64,000 bases of DNA from Achromobacter veterisilvae (GTDB taxonomy: Bacteria > Pseudomonadota > Gammaproteobacteria > Burkholderiales > Burkholderiaceae_B). This document shows, piece after piece, positions 27,518 to 36,357 of this stretch (positions are counted from its first letter, which is position 1; each line of letters begins with the position of its first letter). The translations under genes were made by a program, and so were the position numbers. The stretch is from NCBI RefSeq assembly GCF_900496975.1, contig NZ_UFQC01000021.1:43474-107473 (forward strand), given 5' to 3'. The notes below the pieces were generated by a model, which was given only the letters and a program-made list of their open reading frames with translations, searched no databases and was not told where the DNA came from.

Positions 27518-28807
27518 CTAGGAACCGTAGCGGCCGTAGCGGAAGGGGTGCAGATCGATGGCGGGAGCCTGGCCCTGGATCAACTGCGCCATGGCTTCGC
27601 CGGCGGCGGGACCGATACCGAAGCCGTGCCCGGAAAAGCCCGAAGCCAGGTACAGGCCGGGCAGGCGCGGCACGGCGTCCATCACCGGCATCGCGTCCGG
27701 GGTCACGTCGATATAGCCCGCCCACGATTGCTGGATGCGCGCATCGCGGAACGCGGGAAACGCGTGCACCAGCCGGCGCCAGGCCTGTTCGATGCCGCGC
27801 GCCGATGGACGGGGATCCAGCACGCGATGCCGCTCGAAGGGCGAGGCGCGGTCCATGGGGAAATGGCGAGGAATCCCCAGCTCTTCAAAGAAGCGCTTGC
27901 CGAAACGCAGCCGCACGAAATCGCGGTTGGCCATCCAGGACCGGAGAAAAAGGCGCATGAGCCGGAAACTGTCCGGCACGACGTCGGCCATCGATGCGCC
28001 GAACTGGGACACCGTGTAGCCGCCGTCGGCGCGCTTGCGGCAGGTGAAGTTCCTGCCGTTGACGGCGGCCATGGGGCCGGCATCGACGGGCGAGGTGCGC
28101 AGCACGGAGCCCCGGACTTTCAGTTGCGGGAAATCGGCGCCCAGGTTGCCGCAGAACAGCCGCGACCACGCGCCCGCGGCGACCAGCACGGCCTGGGCGG
28201 CGACGCGTCCGTGCTCGGTGACCACGGCGGAAACGCGGCCGGCCGAGAGTTCCACGCCGCGCACCGCGCAACCTTCCAGAATCTGCACGCCCGCGGCGCG
28301 CGCCAGCGCCGCGATGGCGGGAGCGGCCAACTGCGGTTCGGCCACGCCGTCGTTGGCGCTGTACAGGGCGCCGGTCCAGCCGCGCGCGGTTTGCGGCAGC
28401 ATGCCGCGGGCCTCGCGGCTGCCTAGCAGGCGGGCATCGATGCCATAGGCGCGCGCGCCGTCGATCCATGCCTGGTGCCCGGCCGCGTCGGCGTCGGACT
28501 CCTGCAGGTACAGGATGCCGCTGCGGCGAAAGCCCACATCGACTTTGTCTTGGATCTCGCCCCATAGCCGGTTCGCGCGCAGCGCCAGCGGGACTTCGGG
28601 CAAGTCCCGCCCCAGGGTGCGCACCCACCCCCAGTTGCGCGAGGATTGCTCGCAGGCCACCGCGCCTTTTTCGAATACCGCGACGCGCACGCCGGCGCGG
28701 GCCAGCGCATACGCGGTGCTCACGCCGATGATGCCGGCGCCGACGATGGCCACGTCGACCGAGGCGGGTGGCGGGAGGGAATGCGTCAGATCCGGCGATA
28801 TCGGCAC
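27518..28807 (-). CDS. FAD-dependent amino-acid oxidase/dehydrogenase (DAO family)
   Basis: 429-residue flavoprotein with a Rossmann GXGXXG (VAIVGAGIIGVSTAYALARAG, about 19-39) and the SSRNWGWVRTLGRD segment near 55-68 typical of D-amino-acid dehydrogenase/glycine-oxidase relatives. The C-terminal GLYLASGFSGHGFGIGPAAGE (about 387-407) is the second FAD-contact region. It likely oxidises an amino or imino acid; substrate unknown. The start codon is GTG at 28807 with a weak ribosome site. It heads a leftward operon and faces the divergent IclR gene across 158 bases with two palindromes. Confidence 0.87.
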   Translation of the reverse strand: MPISPDLTHSLPPPASVDVAIVGAGIIGVSTAYALARAGVRVAVFEKGAVACEQSSRNWGWVRTLGRDLPEVPLALRANRLWGEIQDKVDVGFRRSGILYLQESDADAAGHQAWIDGARAYGIDARLLGSREARGMLPQTARGWTGALYSANDGVAEPQLAAPAIAALARAAGVQILEGCAVRGVELSAGRVSAVVTEHGRVAAQAVLVAAGAWSRLFCGNLGADFPQLKVRGSVLRTSPVDAGPMAAVNGRNFTCRKRADGGYTVSQFGASMADVVPDSFRLMRLFLRSWMANRDFVRLRFGKRFFEELGIPRHFPMDRASPFERHRVLDPRPSARGIEQAWRRLVHAFPAFRDARIQQSWAGYIDVTPDAMPVMDAVPRLPGLYLASGFSGHGFGIGPAAGEAMAQLIQGQAPAIDLHPFRYGRYGS

Positions 28808-28833
28808 TTGCGCCGCCCATCCTTTATATGATG

Positions 28834-28850
28834 TTATCGCTATTCGATAA
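28834..28850. promoter_or_regulatory. Palindrome, candidate IclR operator 1
   Basis: TTATCG (28834-28839) / CGATAA (28845-28850) with a 5-base spacer, in the AT-rich gap between the divergent FAD-oxidase and IclR genes. IclR proteins commonly bind such sites next to their own genes. Confidence 0.4.
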
Positions 28851-28862
28851 TAGAATACGGAT

Positions 28863-28874
28863 AGAGATATCTCT
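28863..28874. promoter_or_regulatory. Palindrome, candidate IclR operator 2
   Basis: AGAGATATCTCT is a perfect 12-base palindrome located 13 bases from the preceding inverted repeat. It may be a second operator or part of a promoter. Confidence 0.35.
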
Positions 28875-28965
28875 GGCGTTTTTATACCTCGCGTGCCCGG
28901 AGCCGAACACCTAGGGTTTGCCTGGGGCCGCGATCGCCATGCCTATTCTTTTGCCCGGAGTCCAG

Positions 28966-29730
28966 ATGGCCGAACCTTCCCCCTTGATGATCCAGTCGCT
29001 GGAAAAAGGCCTGGCCGTGCTGGAGTCCTTCCGCGCCCATGCCTCGCTGACGCTGCAGGAAATCGCGCGTGAGAACGGCATCACCATGGGCTCGGCGCAG
29101 CGCGTGGCCTACACGCTGGAGCAGGGCGGCTATCTGTACAAGGATCCGCGCACCAAGCGCTACAGCGTGACGGTCAAGGCCGTCGGGCTGGGCTACAGCT
29201 ATCTATACCGGCAGCCCTTGTTCCAGCACGCGCACGCGGTGCTGCATCAGGTCAACCAGGAATGCGGCGAAATCGTCAACCTGGGGGTGCCCGACGACCA
29301 GGACAATATGGTTTTCGTGATGCGCGTGGCGCCAGCTCGGCACATTCCCGAGTACATGCCCGTAGGCACGCGCATTCCGTGCGTGGCGTCCGCCTCGGGA
29401 CGCGCATTGTGGGCGCTGCTGCCCCCCGCCGAACTGGACCGCAAGCTGCGCAGCGTTGCGCGCATCAAGCACACGCCGCGCAGCACCACAGATATCGCCA
29501 CGCTGCGCGCATTCATCGACGAAGCCCGGCGGGACCAGTACGCCTATGCGGACGAAGAGTTCTACGCGGCGGATCTGAACGTGGCGGCGGTGGTCCATGA
29601 CGACAAGGGGATGCCCATGGGCGCGCTGAACATCTCGGTGCCGAAGCCCCGCTGGTCGCTGGAGCGCGCGCGCGGTGAACTGGGCCCGCTGGTGATCCGG
29701 GCGGCCAGGGCGATCAGCAAGCATTCATGA
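28966..29730 (+). CDS. IclR-family transcriptional regulator
   Basis: 254 residues from the chosen ATG. N-terminal winged helix-turn-helix (LTLQEIARENGITMGSAQRV, about 28-47) and a C-terminal IclR effector domain with VASASGRALWALLPP and YAYADEEFYAADLNVAAVV. ATG 28966 (MAEPSP) has GGAG 6-8 bases upstream and gives normal length; starts at 28918 and 28939 would add an atypical tail. It is divergent from the FAD-oxidase operon and probably controls it, and perhaps also the neighbouring Bug/deacylase pair; the effector is unknown. Confidence 0.9.
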   Translation: MAEPSPLMIQSLEKGLAVLESFRAHASLTLQEIARENGITMGSAQRVAYTLEQGGYLYKDPRTKRYSVTVKAVGLGYSYLYRQPLFQHAHAVLHQVNQECGEIVNLGVPDDQDNMVFVMRVAPARHIPEYMPVGTRIPCVASASGRALWALLPPAELDRKLRSVARIKHTPRSTTDIATLRAFIDEARRDQYAYADEEFYAADLNVAAVVHDDKGMPMGALNISVPKPRWSLERARGELGPLVIRAARAISKHS

Positions 29731-29773
29731 TGTTGAACCCGCCGGATTTGCCGCGGCAACGCCCCGCGCGGCC

Positions 29774-30787
29774 TTAGTCGACCGCGAGCTTCGCGCTCTT
29801 GACCACGCCCGCCCAGTAGGTGGTTTCGTCCCGCAGTTTGCGGGCGAATGCGTCGGGTTCGCTCGCCACCACTTCGGCGCCGTCCTGGCGGATCTTGTCG
29901 AGGACGGCGGGCGTGCGCGCCGCCTGGCCGATCGCCGAGGCCAGGTAGTCCACGCGTTCGGGCGGCGTGCCGGCGGGGGCGAAGACGCCGTACCAGCCTT
30001 CGATGGACACGTTCTCGATGCCTTGGCCCGCCAGGGTGGGCGCCGTTTCGAACGCGCCGATGCGGCTTTCGTGCGTGACGCCGAGCACACGCAGCTTGCC
30101 GCCGGTGACCAGCGACTCCACGGAGGGCGGCGAGGTGATCAGCATGTCCACGGTGCCGCCCAGCAGGTCGTTGACGGCCGGGCCGGCTCCCCGGTACGGT
30201 ACGTGCACGAGCGACAGGTCCTTTTGGCGCGCGAGCAGGACGCCCGTCAGGTGGGACAGCGTGCCGTTGCCGGGCGTGGCGTAGGTGACGGCGCCGGGCC
30301 GCGCCTTGGCGTCGTTCAGGTAGTCGGCCAGCGTGCGGTAGGGGCTTTCGCTCCTGACCACCAGCGCGAGCGGGGCCGAGGTGATCTGCGATACCGGGGC
30401 GAAGTCCTTCAGCGCGTCGAAGCCCGTGTTCTTGTAGATGGCGGGATTCACCGCCATGACGCTGTTCTGCGAAAGCACCAGGGTATAGCCGTCGGGCTTG
30501 GCGCGGGCCACGGCGGCGGTTCCCATATTGCCTCCCGCGCCGGACCGGTTTTCGACCACCACGGACTGGCCGGTGATGCGGCCGAGTTCGTTGGCCAGCA
30601 GGCGGGCGACCCCGTCGTTGCCGCCGCCGGGCGGAAAGGGCGAGATCAGCGTAATGGCCTGCCGTGGGTAGTCCTTCAGCGGCGCGGGCGCCTGCGCATG
30701 CGCGCCGGGCGCGCACAGGGGGACCGCCAGCGCGGCCATGAGGGCGGCCGCCGTGTGGCGCAAAGCGCGTGTCGGGCGAGGGGTCAT
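29774..30787 (-). CDS. Bug-family (TctC-like) periplasmic solute receptor
   Basis: 337-residue receptor with a signal peptide (MTPRPTRALRHTAAALMAAL, cleavage near AHAQ, residue 32). Typical segments: ITLISPFPPGGGNDGVARLL, VVENRSGAGGNMGTAAVA, DGYTLVLSQ and HVPYRGAGPAVNDLLGG. The ATG at 30787 overlaps the TGA of the upstream M20 gene (ATGA), so the two are translationally coupled. The same frame stays open far upstream to about 32023, but that part is antisense-like overlap of the deacylase gene and was excluded. Confidence 0.92.
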   Translation of the reverse strand: MTPRPTRALRHTAAALMAALAVPLCAPGAHAQAPAPLKDYPRQAITLISPFPPGGGNDGVARLLANELGRITGQSVVVENRSGAGGNMGTAAVARAKPDGYTLVLSQNSVMAVNPAIYKNTGFDALKDFAPVSQITSAPLALVVRSESPYRTLADYLNDAKARPGAVTYATPGNGTLSHLTGVLLARQKDLSLVHVPYRGAGPAVNDLLGGTVDMLITSPPSVESLVTGGKLRVLGVTHESRIGAFETAPTLAGQGIENVSIEGWYGVFAPAGTPPERVDYLASAIGQAARTPAVLDKIRQDGAEVVASEPDAFARKLRDETTYWAGVVKSAKLAVD

Positions 30788-31995
30788 CGGGCTTCTCCTG
30801 TCGTTTCCGTATCGGTCTGGAATTCGGCGGCATGCTCGCAAAGTCCGGCGACCATGGCTTCGCAGCGGGCGAGCTGGCTCAGCTCCACGTATTCGTCGGG
30901 CCGGTGGGCCTGTTCGATGCTGCCCGGCCCGCAGATGACGGAGGCGACGCCGGCCTGCTGGTACAGCCCGCCTTCGGTCATGTAGCTCACGTGGGGGCCG
31001 GCATGGCCCGCGCCGGACAGGCCCATGACGAAGCGGGCGATGGCGGCGTTGGGCCCCGGGCGCAGGGCGGGGTTGTCGGACTGCTTTTCGAACAGGATGT
31101 CGGCCGCGGCGAATTTCCGCCGCATGCGCGGCAGCACGTGGTCGCGGGCGTAGTCCTGGACGCTGCCCACGATGCGGTCGGGATCGCTGTCGGGCAGATA
31201 GCGGTAGCCGAAGATGAATTCGCAGTCGCGCGGCACGATGTTGCGCGCCAGGCCGCCGTTGACGAGGGCGGTCTGAAGCGTGTCGTAAGGGGTGTCGAAC
31301 GCGCTGTCCTCGCGGGGCGCCAGGGCGTACTCGTCGGCGAGGTCCTGGATGCGGCCGATGAGGCGCGCGGCATATTCGATGGCGTTGACGCCGTCCTGGG
31401 TGCGCGACGCGTGGGCTTCCTTGCCGCGGACGCAGCAGCGGTAGTTGCGGCTGCCTTTGTGCGCGGTCACGACCTGCATGCCGGTGGGCTCGCCCACGAT
31501 ACAGGCCGCGGGCGAGATCCGCGCGGCTTGCAGGTCGGCCAGCAGGGTCCTGACGCCTTTGCAGCCGACCTCTTCGTCGTAGGTGAAGGCCAGGTGGACC
31601 GGACGTCGCAGTTCCGCCGCCGCAAGGCGGTCGACGCAGGCGAGCACGGCCGCGAGAAAGCCCTTCATGTCGCAGGCGCCGCGGCCATAGAGGCGCCCGT
31701 CCGCGATGCGGGCCTTGAAAGGGTCGCTGCTCCAGTCCTGCCCGTCGACGGGCACGACGTCGGTGTGTCCCGACAGCACGATGCCGCCGGGCAGGTCCGG
31801 CCCGATGGTGGCGAACAGGTTCGCCTTGGCGCCGGAGTCGTCGTAGCTGAGGCGGGCGCCGATGCCGTGCCCGCGCAGGCAGTCGCGCACCCATTCGATC
31901 AGGCCCAGGTTGGAGTCCCGGCTGACGGTCGGAAAGGCGATCAAGGTTGCCAGGATGTCCAGCGTCCGGCGTGTGGGTTGTTGGTGCGGCGACAC
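30784..31995 (-). CDS. M20-family deacylase, acetylornithine deacetylase (ArgE)-like
   Basis: Zinc amidohydrolase, 403 residues from the chosen start. Metal-binding SGHTDVVPV and GRGACDMKGFLAAVLA, the catalytic-Glu TYDEEVGCKG, and the dimerisation-domain GKEAHASRTQDGVNAIE match ArgE/DapE enzymes. The start is taken as GTG at 31995 because GGAGGGAACAC lies directly before it; longer ATG starts at 32010 and 32121 lack a ribosome site. Coupling to a Bug receptor suggests catabolism of an imported N-acyl amino acid rather than arginine synthesis (inference). Confidence 0.85.
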   Translation of the reverse strand: MSPHQQPTRRTLDILATLIAFPTVSRDSNLGLIEWVRDCLRGHGIGARLSYDDSGAKANLFATIGPDLPGGIVLSGHTDVVPVDGQDWSSDPFKARIADGRLYGRGACDMKGFLAAVLACVDRLAAAELRRPVHLAFTYDEEVGCKGVRTLLADLQAARISPAACIVGEPTGMQVVTAHKGSRNYRCCVRGKEAHASRTQDGVNAIEYAARLIGRIQDLADEYALAPREDSAFDTPYDTLQTALVNGGLARNIVPRDCEFIFGYRYLPDSDPDRIVGSVQDYARDHVLPRMRRKFAAADILFEKQSDNPALRPGPNAAIARFVMGLSGAGHAGPHVSYMTEGGLYQQAGVASVICGPGSIEQAHRPDEYVELSQLARCEAMVAGLCEHAAEFQTDTETTGEAR

Positions 31996-32418
31996 GTGTT
32001 CCCTCCCCATGGATCGATGACACTGTAGTGTCCGGGGCAGGGCAGGACCAATTAAATAAACAGACGGTCCTATTAGCGTTGTTAATGCGTTGGGCAGTGC
32101 GCGGCGCGCGTCGGCGCGCAATGGAATGCGAGGAAACCGTTCATGGCCTTGTCAGAAAAGCCCGCGTTTTCAGGCGTCTTACGTAGTCCTTAAAGCAAAA
32201 GACATTTTCATGTCAAGAAAATCGAACTGATACGGTCCGGCGGGCATATCAGATGCTCGAAAGAGCGCATAATGTCCCCACCTTTTCTTGTGTCCCTATT
32301 CACAGGAACGGTCGATTTTCTGTAAGCGAAGAGCGTGTTGTCACTAGCTCGGCGGTTCGTGTTTCCAGGTTCATGTTCGCAGTCGCTAGGACAACTTGGA
32401 GTATTCACGGAGATGTCT
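31996..32418. other. Intergenic region between deacylase and gluconate dehydrogenase operons
   Basis: 423 bases without a supported gene. It holds three inverted repeats: GACACT/AGTGTC (32019-32024/32027-32032), AGGACC/GGTCCT (32044-32049/32066-32071) around an AT-rich core close to the deacylase start, and GACAT/ATGTC (32201-32205/32210-32214). The first two probably belong to control of the leftward deacylase-Bug pair. I could not place a convincing -35/-10 pair for the rightward dehydrogenase operon. Confidence 0.4.
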
Positions 32419-33132
32419 ATGACAGAAGACGCAAAGCCGCGCAGGCGGTTCCTGCAGGCGTTGGCCATCGTGCCGGCGTCGACGTTGGCGGTGGGCGCAA
32501 TGGCCACCGGCTGTACCAACGGCCCGGAGAGCGCCGCCGCGCGCGCGGCCAAGCCCTATGAACCCACCTATTTCACCAAGGCCGAATGGGCCTTCATCGT
32601 CGCGGCCGTCGACCACTTGATTCCCGCCGACGACTACGGCCCCGGCGCCATCGAAGCCGGCGTGCCGGAATTCATCGACCGCCAGATGGAAACGCCGTTC
32701 GGCCACGGCAAGCTCTGGTACATGCAGGGGCCGTTTCATCCCGACGTGGTGCCGGAACTGGGCTACCAGCTCAACCAGAATCCGCGCGAGGTCTACCGCA
32801 ACGGCATCCAGGCCTGCGACGCCTGGTGCGTGAAAACGCACGGCAAGGTCTACGCCGAACTGGACAAGCCGTTGCAGGAACAGATCCTGAAGGACCTGCA
32901 GGGCGGCAAGATCGAGTTCGAGACCGTTCCGTCCAGGACGTTCTTCAGCTTCCTGCTGTCGAACACCAAGGAAGGGTTCTTCGCCGATCCGATGTACGGC
33001 GGCAACAAGAACATGGTGGGCTGGAAGATGGTGGGCTTTCCGGGGGCTCGCGCCGACTACATGGACTGGGTGGACCAGCCCAACGTGAAGTACCCCTACG
33101 GTCCCGTTTCGATCTCTGGGGAAAAGGGCTGA
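32419..33132 (+). CDS. Gluconate 2-dehydrogenase subunit 3 (small subunit)
   Basis: Small subunit (237 residues) of the membrane-bound flavoprotein-cytochrome c gluconate/2-ketogluconate dehydrogenase family. It begins with a twin-arginine-type signal (KPRRRFLQALAIVPASTLAV), consistent with export of the folded complex. The subunit-3 domain carries AEWAFIVAAVDHLIPADDYGPGA near 55-77 and ends in the VDQPNVKYPYGPVSI segment. ATG 32419 is preferred because GGAG lies 6 bases before it; ATG 32413 sits on that site. It is followed within 3 bases by the flavoprotein gene. Confidence 0.9.
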   Translation: MTEDAKPRRRFLQALAIVPASTLAVGAMATGCTNGPESAAARAAKPYEPTYFTKAEWAFIVAAVDHLIPADDYGPGAIEAGVPEFIDRQMETPFGHGKLWYMQGPFHPDVVPELGYQLNQNPREVYRNGIQACDAWCVKTHGKVYAELDKPLQEQILKDLQGGKIEFETVPSRTFFSFLLSNTKEGFFADPMYGGNKNMVGWKMVGFPGARADYMDWVDQPNVKYPYGPVSISGEKG

Positions 33133-33135
33133 GCC

Positions 33136-34911
33136 ATGGCGATCAAGAAAGAGAAAGTTGACGCGGTGCTGGTCGGGTTCGGCTGGACCGGCGCGATCCT
33201 GGGCCAGGAACTGACCGAAGCCGGCCTGCACGTGCTGGCGCTGGAGCGCGGCGGCATGCAGGACACGCCCAAGGACGCCGAGTACCCGAAGGTGATCGAC
33301 GAACTGGCGTACTCCGTGCGCGGCAAGCTGTTCCAGGACCTGTCCAAGGAAACCGTGACCATCCGCCACGGCGTGGACGACGTGGCCGTGCCGTACCGCC
33401 AGAACGGTTCGTTCCTGCTGGGCACCGGCGTGGGCGGGGCGGGCTTCCACTGGAACGGCATGCACTACCGGGTGCTGCCCGAAGAGCTGGAACTGCGCAC
33501 GCGCTACGAGACGCGCTACGGCAAGAGCTTCATCCCCGAAGGCATGACCATCCAGGATTTCGGCGTGACCTACGACGAACTGGAGCCGTACTTCACCAAG
33601 TTCGAATACGTGTGCGGCACGTCGGGCAAGGCCGGCAACCTGAACGGCAAGATCGTCGAAGGCGGCAACCCGCTGGAAGGCAAGCGCAGCAAGGAATTCC
33701 CGCTGCCGCCCCTGACCACCACCTATGGCGCGCAGTTGTTCGACAAGGCCGCGCGCGAGGTCGGCTTCCATCCGTATCCGGCGCCCGCGGCCAACGCGTC
33801 GGGCCCGTACACCAATCCGTACGGCGTGCGCCTGGGGCCCTGTAATTTCTGCGGGTTCTGCGAGAACTACGGCTGCTACATGTATTCGAAGGCATCGCCG
33901 CAGACGACCATCCTGCCGGTGCTGCTGAAGAAGCCCAACTTCGAGTTGCGCACGCAATCGCACGTGATCCGCGTCAACCTGGATTCGACCGGCAAGAAGG
34001 CCGTGGGCGTGACCTACATCGACGCGCAGGGCCGCGAAGTCGAGCAGCCCGCCGACCTGGTGATCCTGTCGGCCTATCAGATGCACAACGTGCGCCTGCT
34101 GCTGCTGTCGGGCATCGGCAAGCCCTACGATCCCAAGACCAACGAAGGCACGGTCGGCAAGAACTACGCCTACCAGATGAACGGCGCGGTGAACGTGCTG
34201 CTGCCCAAGGGCACGCAGCTCAATCCCTTCGTGGGCACGGGCGCGGGCGGCGTCGGCATGGACGACCTGAACGGCGACCAGTTCGACCACGGCCCGCTGG
34301 GCTTCCTGGGCGGGGCCAGCATCCGCCACGTGCGCTACGGCGGGCGTCCCATCAAGATGACGCCCACCACGCCGGGCACCCCGACCTGGGGCACGGCATG
34401 GAAGGCGGGCGTTCAGGACGCGTACCAGCGCTACATGACCATCGGCATTTCCGGTTCGGTGATGTCGTACCGCGACGCCTACCTGTCGCTGGACCCGACC
34501 TACAAGGACAGCTTCGGCCAGCCGCTGCTGCGCATGACCTTCGACTGGCACGACAACGAATTCGACATGCTGGGCTACATGGGCAAGCGCATGGACGAGG
34601 TGGCGAAGGCCATGAAGCCCGAGAAGCACTTCGTCGCGGTGCGCAAGAAGGGCGCGCGCTACGACACGCGCGTCTACCAGAGCACGCACAACACGGGCGG
34701 CGCCATCATGGGGTCCAACCCGAAGGAAAGCGTGGTCAACAAGTACCTGCAGAGCTGGGACGTGTCCAACGTGTTCGTGATGGGGGCCTGTGTGTTCCCG
34801 CAGAACATGGGCTACAACCCGACGGGACTGGTGGGCGCCCTGGCTTTCTGGGCCGCGCAGGCGATCCGCGACCAGTACCTGAAGAACCCCGGCCCGCTGG
34901 TCCAGGCGTAA
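33136..34911 (+). CDS. Gluconate 2-dehydrogenase flavoprotein subunit (GMC family)
   Basis: 591-residue GMC oxidoreductase that oxidises gluconate (or a related sugar acid) at C2 in the periplasm. The FAD-binding GFGWTGAILGQELTEAGLHV is near 15-34. GGAGFHWNGMHYR near 101-113, a cysteine-rich GPCNFCGFCENYGCYMYSK near 234-252, and the C-terminal catalytic THNTGGAIMG near 517-526 with NMGYNPTGLVGALA are typical of this branch. It has no signal of its own and probably travels with the Tat-bearing small subunit. It sits between the small-subunit and cytochrome genes. Confidence 0.92.
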   Translation: MAIKKEKVDAVLVGFGWTGAILGQELTEAGLHVLALERGGMQDTPKDAEYPKVIDELAYSVRGKLFQDLSKETVTIRHGVDDVAVPYRQNGSFLLGTGVGGAGFHWNGMHYRVLPEELELRTRYETRYGKSFIPEGMTIQDFGVTYDELEPYFTKFEYVCGTSGKAGNLNGKIVEGGNPLEGKRSKEFPLPPLTTTYGAQLFDKAAREVGFHPYPAPAANASGPYTNPYGVRLGPCNFCGFCENYGCYMYSKASPQTTILPVLLKKPNFELRTQSHVIRVNLDSTGKKAVGVTYIDAQGREVEQPADLVILSAYQMHNVRLLLLSGIGKPYDPKTNEGTVGKNYAYQMNGAVNVLLPKGTQLNPFVGTGAGGVGMDDLNGDQFDHGPLGFLGGASIRHVRYGGRPIKMTPTTPGTPTWGTAWKAGVQDAYQRYMTIGISGSVMSYRDAYLSLDPTYKDSFGQPLLRMTFDWHDNEFDMLGYMGKRMDEVAKAMKPEKHFVAVRKKGARYDTRVYQSTHNTGGAIMGSNPKESVVNKYLQSWDVSNVFVMGACVFPQNMGYNPTGLVGALAFWAAQAIRDQYLKNPGPLVQA

Positions 34912-34923
34912 GGAGACGGAACA

Positions 34924-36228
34924 ATGATTAAGCAGACCATTGTTGCGGCGCTCTCCGCGCTGGTCGCGGGATCCGCGTGGGCGGCCGACGGCACGCCGGC
35001 CGATGCGCAGTTGATCAAGCAGGGCGAGTACCTGTCGCGCGCCGGCGACTGTATCGCCTGCCACACCGCGAAGGGCGGCAAGCCGTTCGCGGGCGGCCTG
35101 GGCATCGAGTCGCCGCTGGGCACGATCTATTCCACCAACATCACGCCGGACAAGGAAACCGGCATCGGCGACTACACCTACGAGGACTTCGACCGGGCGG
35201 TGCGCCACGGCGTGTCCAAGGACGGGCATTCGCTGTATCCGGCCATGCCGTACACGGCGTACGCCAAGGTCGCGCCCGACGACGTGAAGGCCCTGTACGC
35301 CTACTTCATGCATGGCGTCGAGCCGGTGAAGCAGGCCAACAAGGACACCGACATCAGTTGGCCGCTGTCGATGCGCTGGCCCCTGGGCGTGTGGCGCTGG
35401 ATGTTCGCGCCGGACGCCGTGAGCGGGCCCGCGGCCAGCGATCTCAAGGGCGCCGACCGCGAAGCGCTGCTGCGCGGCCAGTACCTGGTGGAAGGCCTGG
35501 GCCATTGCAGCACCTGCCATACGCCGCGCGGCTTCGCCTTGCAGGAAAAGGCGCTGACCGAGGCGGACGGCTCGGCCTTCCTGTCGGGCGGCGTGGTTGA
35601 AGGCTGGCTCGCCAAGAACCTGCGGGGCGACATGGCCGACGGCCTGGGCAGTTGGAGCCAGGAGGACATCGCGGCCTTCCTGAAGTCCGGCCGCAACGGC
35701 CATTCGGCGGCCTTCGGCGGCATGGCGCAGGTGGTCGGCGACAGCACGCAGCATTTGTCCGACGCCGACGTCAACGCCATCGCGGCGTACCTGAAGAGCC
35801 TGCCTCCGGCGAACAAGGACGCGAAGCCGCTCGCCTACGACGGGTCCGTGGCGCAGGCCCTGCGCACCGGCAAGGACAAGAGCGACGGCGCGATGGCCTT
35901 CCTCAACAACTGCGCGGCCTGCCACCGCAGCACGGGCAAGGGCTATACGGAAACGTTCCCGCAACTGGCGCTCAGCTCCACGGTGAACTCGGCGGATCCG
36001 GCGTCCCTGATCCACATCGTGCTGAAAGGCGCGCAGGTGCCGGGGACCTCGGCGGCGCCGACCGCGTACGCGATGCCGGGCTTCGACTGGCGCATGACCG
36101 ACAAGGAAGTCGCCGACGTGGTGACCTTCGTGCGGTCCAGTTGGGGCAACCAGGGGGCGTCGGTCAGCGCCGCCGACGTGGCCAAGGTGCGCAAGGACGT
36201 CGGGGCCGCGCCGCAGCCGGCGCGCTGA
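34924..36228 (+). CDS. Gluconate 2-dehydrogenase triheme cytochrome c subunit
   Basis: 434-residue periplasmic, probably membrane-attached cytochrome with a signal peptide (MIKQTIVAALSALVAGSAWA). Three CxxCH haem sites are present: CIACH near 43, CSTCH near 195 and CAACH near 329, each in a cytochrome-c domain. It passes electrons from the flavoprotein to ubiquinone. GGAGACGGAACA precedes the ATG. It is the last gene of the operon, followed by a strong hairpin. Confidence 0.92.
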   Translation: MIKQTIVAALSALVAGSAWAADGTPADAQLIKQGEYLSRAGDCIACHTAKGGKPFAGGLGIESPLGTIYSTNITPDKETGIGDYTYEDFDRAVRHGVSKDGHSLYPAMPYTAYAKVAPDDVKALYAYFMHGVEPVKQANKDTDISWPLSMRWPLGVWRWMFAPDAVSGPAASDLKGADREALLRGQYLVEGLGHCSTCHTPRGFALQEKALTEADGSAFLSGGVVEGWLAKNLRGDMADGLGSWSQEDIAAFLKSGRNGHSAAFGGMAQVVGDSTQHLSDADVNAIAAYLKSLPPANKDAKPLAYDGSVAQALRTGKDKSDGAMAFLNNCAACHRSTGKGYTETFPQLALSSTVNSADPASLIHIVLKGAQVPGTSAAPTAYAMPGFDWRMTDKEVADVVTFVRSSWGNQGASVSAADVAKVRKDVGAAPQPAR

Positions 36229-36266
36229 GGCGCCCAAGGCCCGCGGCGTGGCGCCTCGCCGGCCGC

Positions 36267-36302
36267 GCCTTGCCGGAAAGCTCCCGGGCTTTCCGGCAAG
36301 GC
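36267..36302. terminator. Strong hairpin after gluconate dehydrogenase operon
   Basis: Perfect 15-base inverted repeat GCCTTGCCGGAAAGC (36267-36281) / GCTTTCCGGCAAGGC (36288-36302) with a 6-base loop, 38 bases beyond the cytochrome stop. There is no T-run; it probably terminates transcription or protects the 3' end. Confidence 0.6.
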
Positions 36303-36357
36303 CGGCCGCCGGCCTGCTATGATTACTGGATAAATACCCAGCTATCCGGCAGCGCCG

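Noticed and set aside
30788..32023. Extension of the Bug receptor frame upstream as a much larger fusion protein
   Set aside because: The added part is an Arg-rich alternate frame of the M20 deacylase gene, and the receptor has its own ATG, signal peptide and ATGA coupling.
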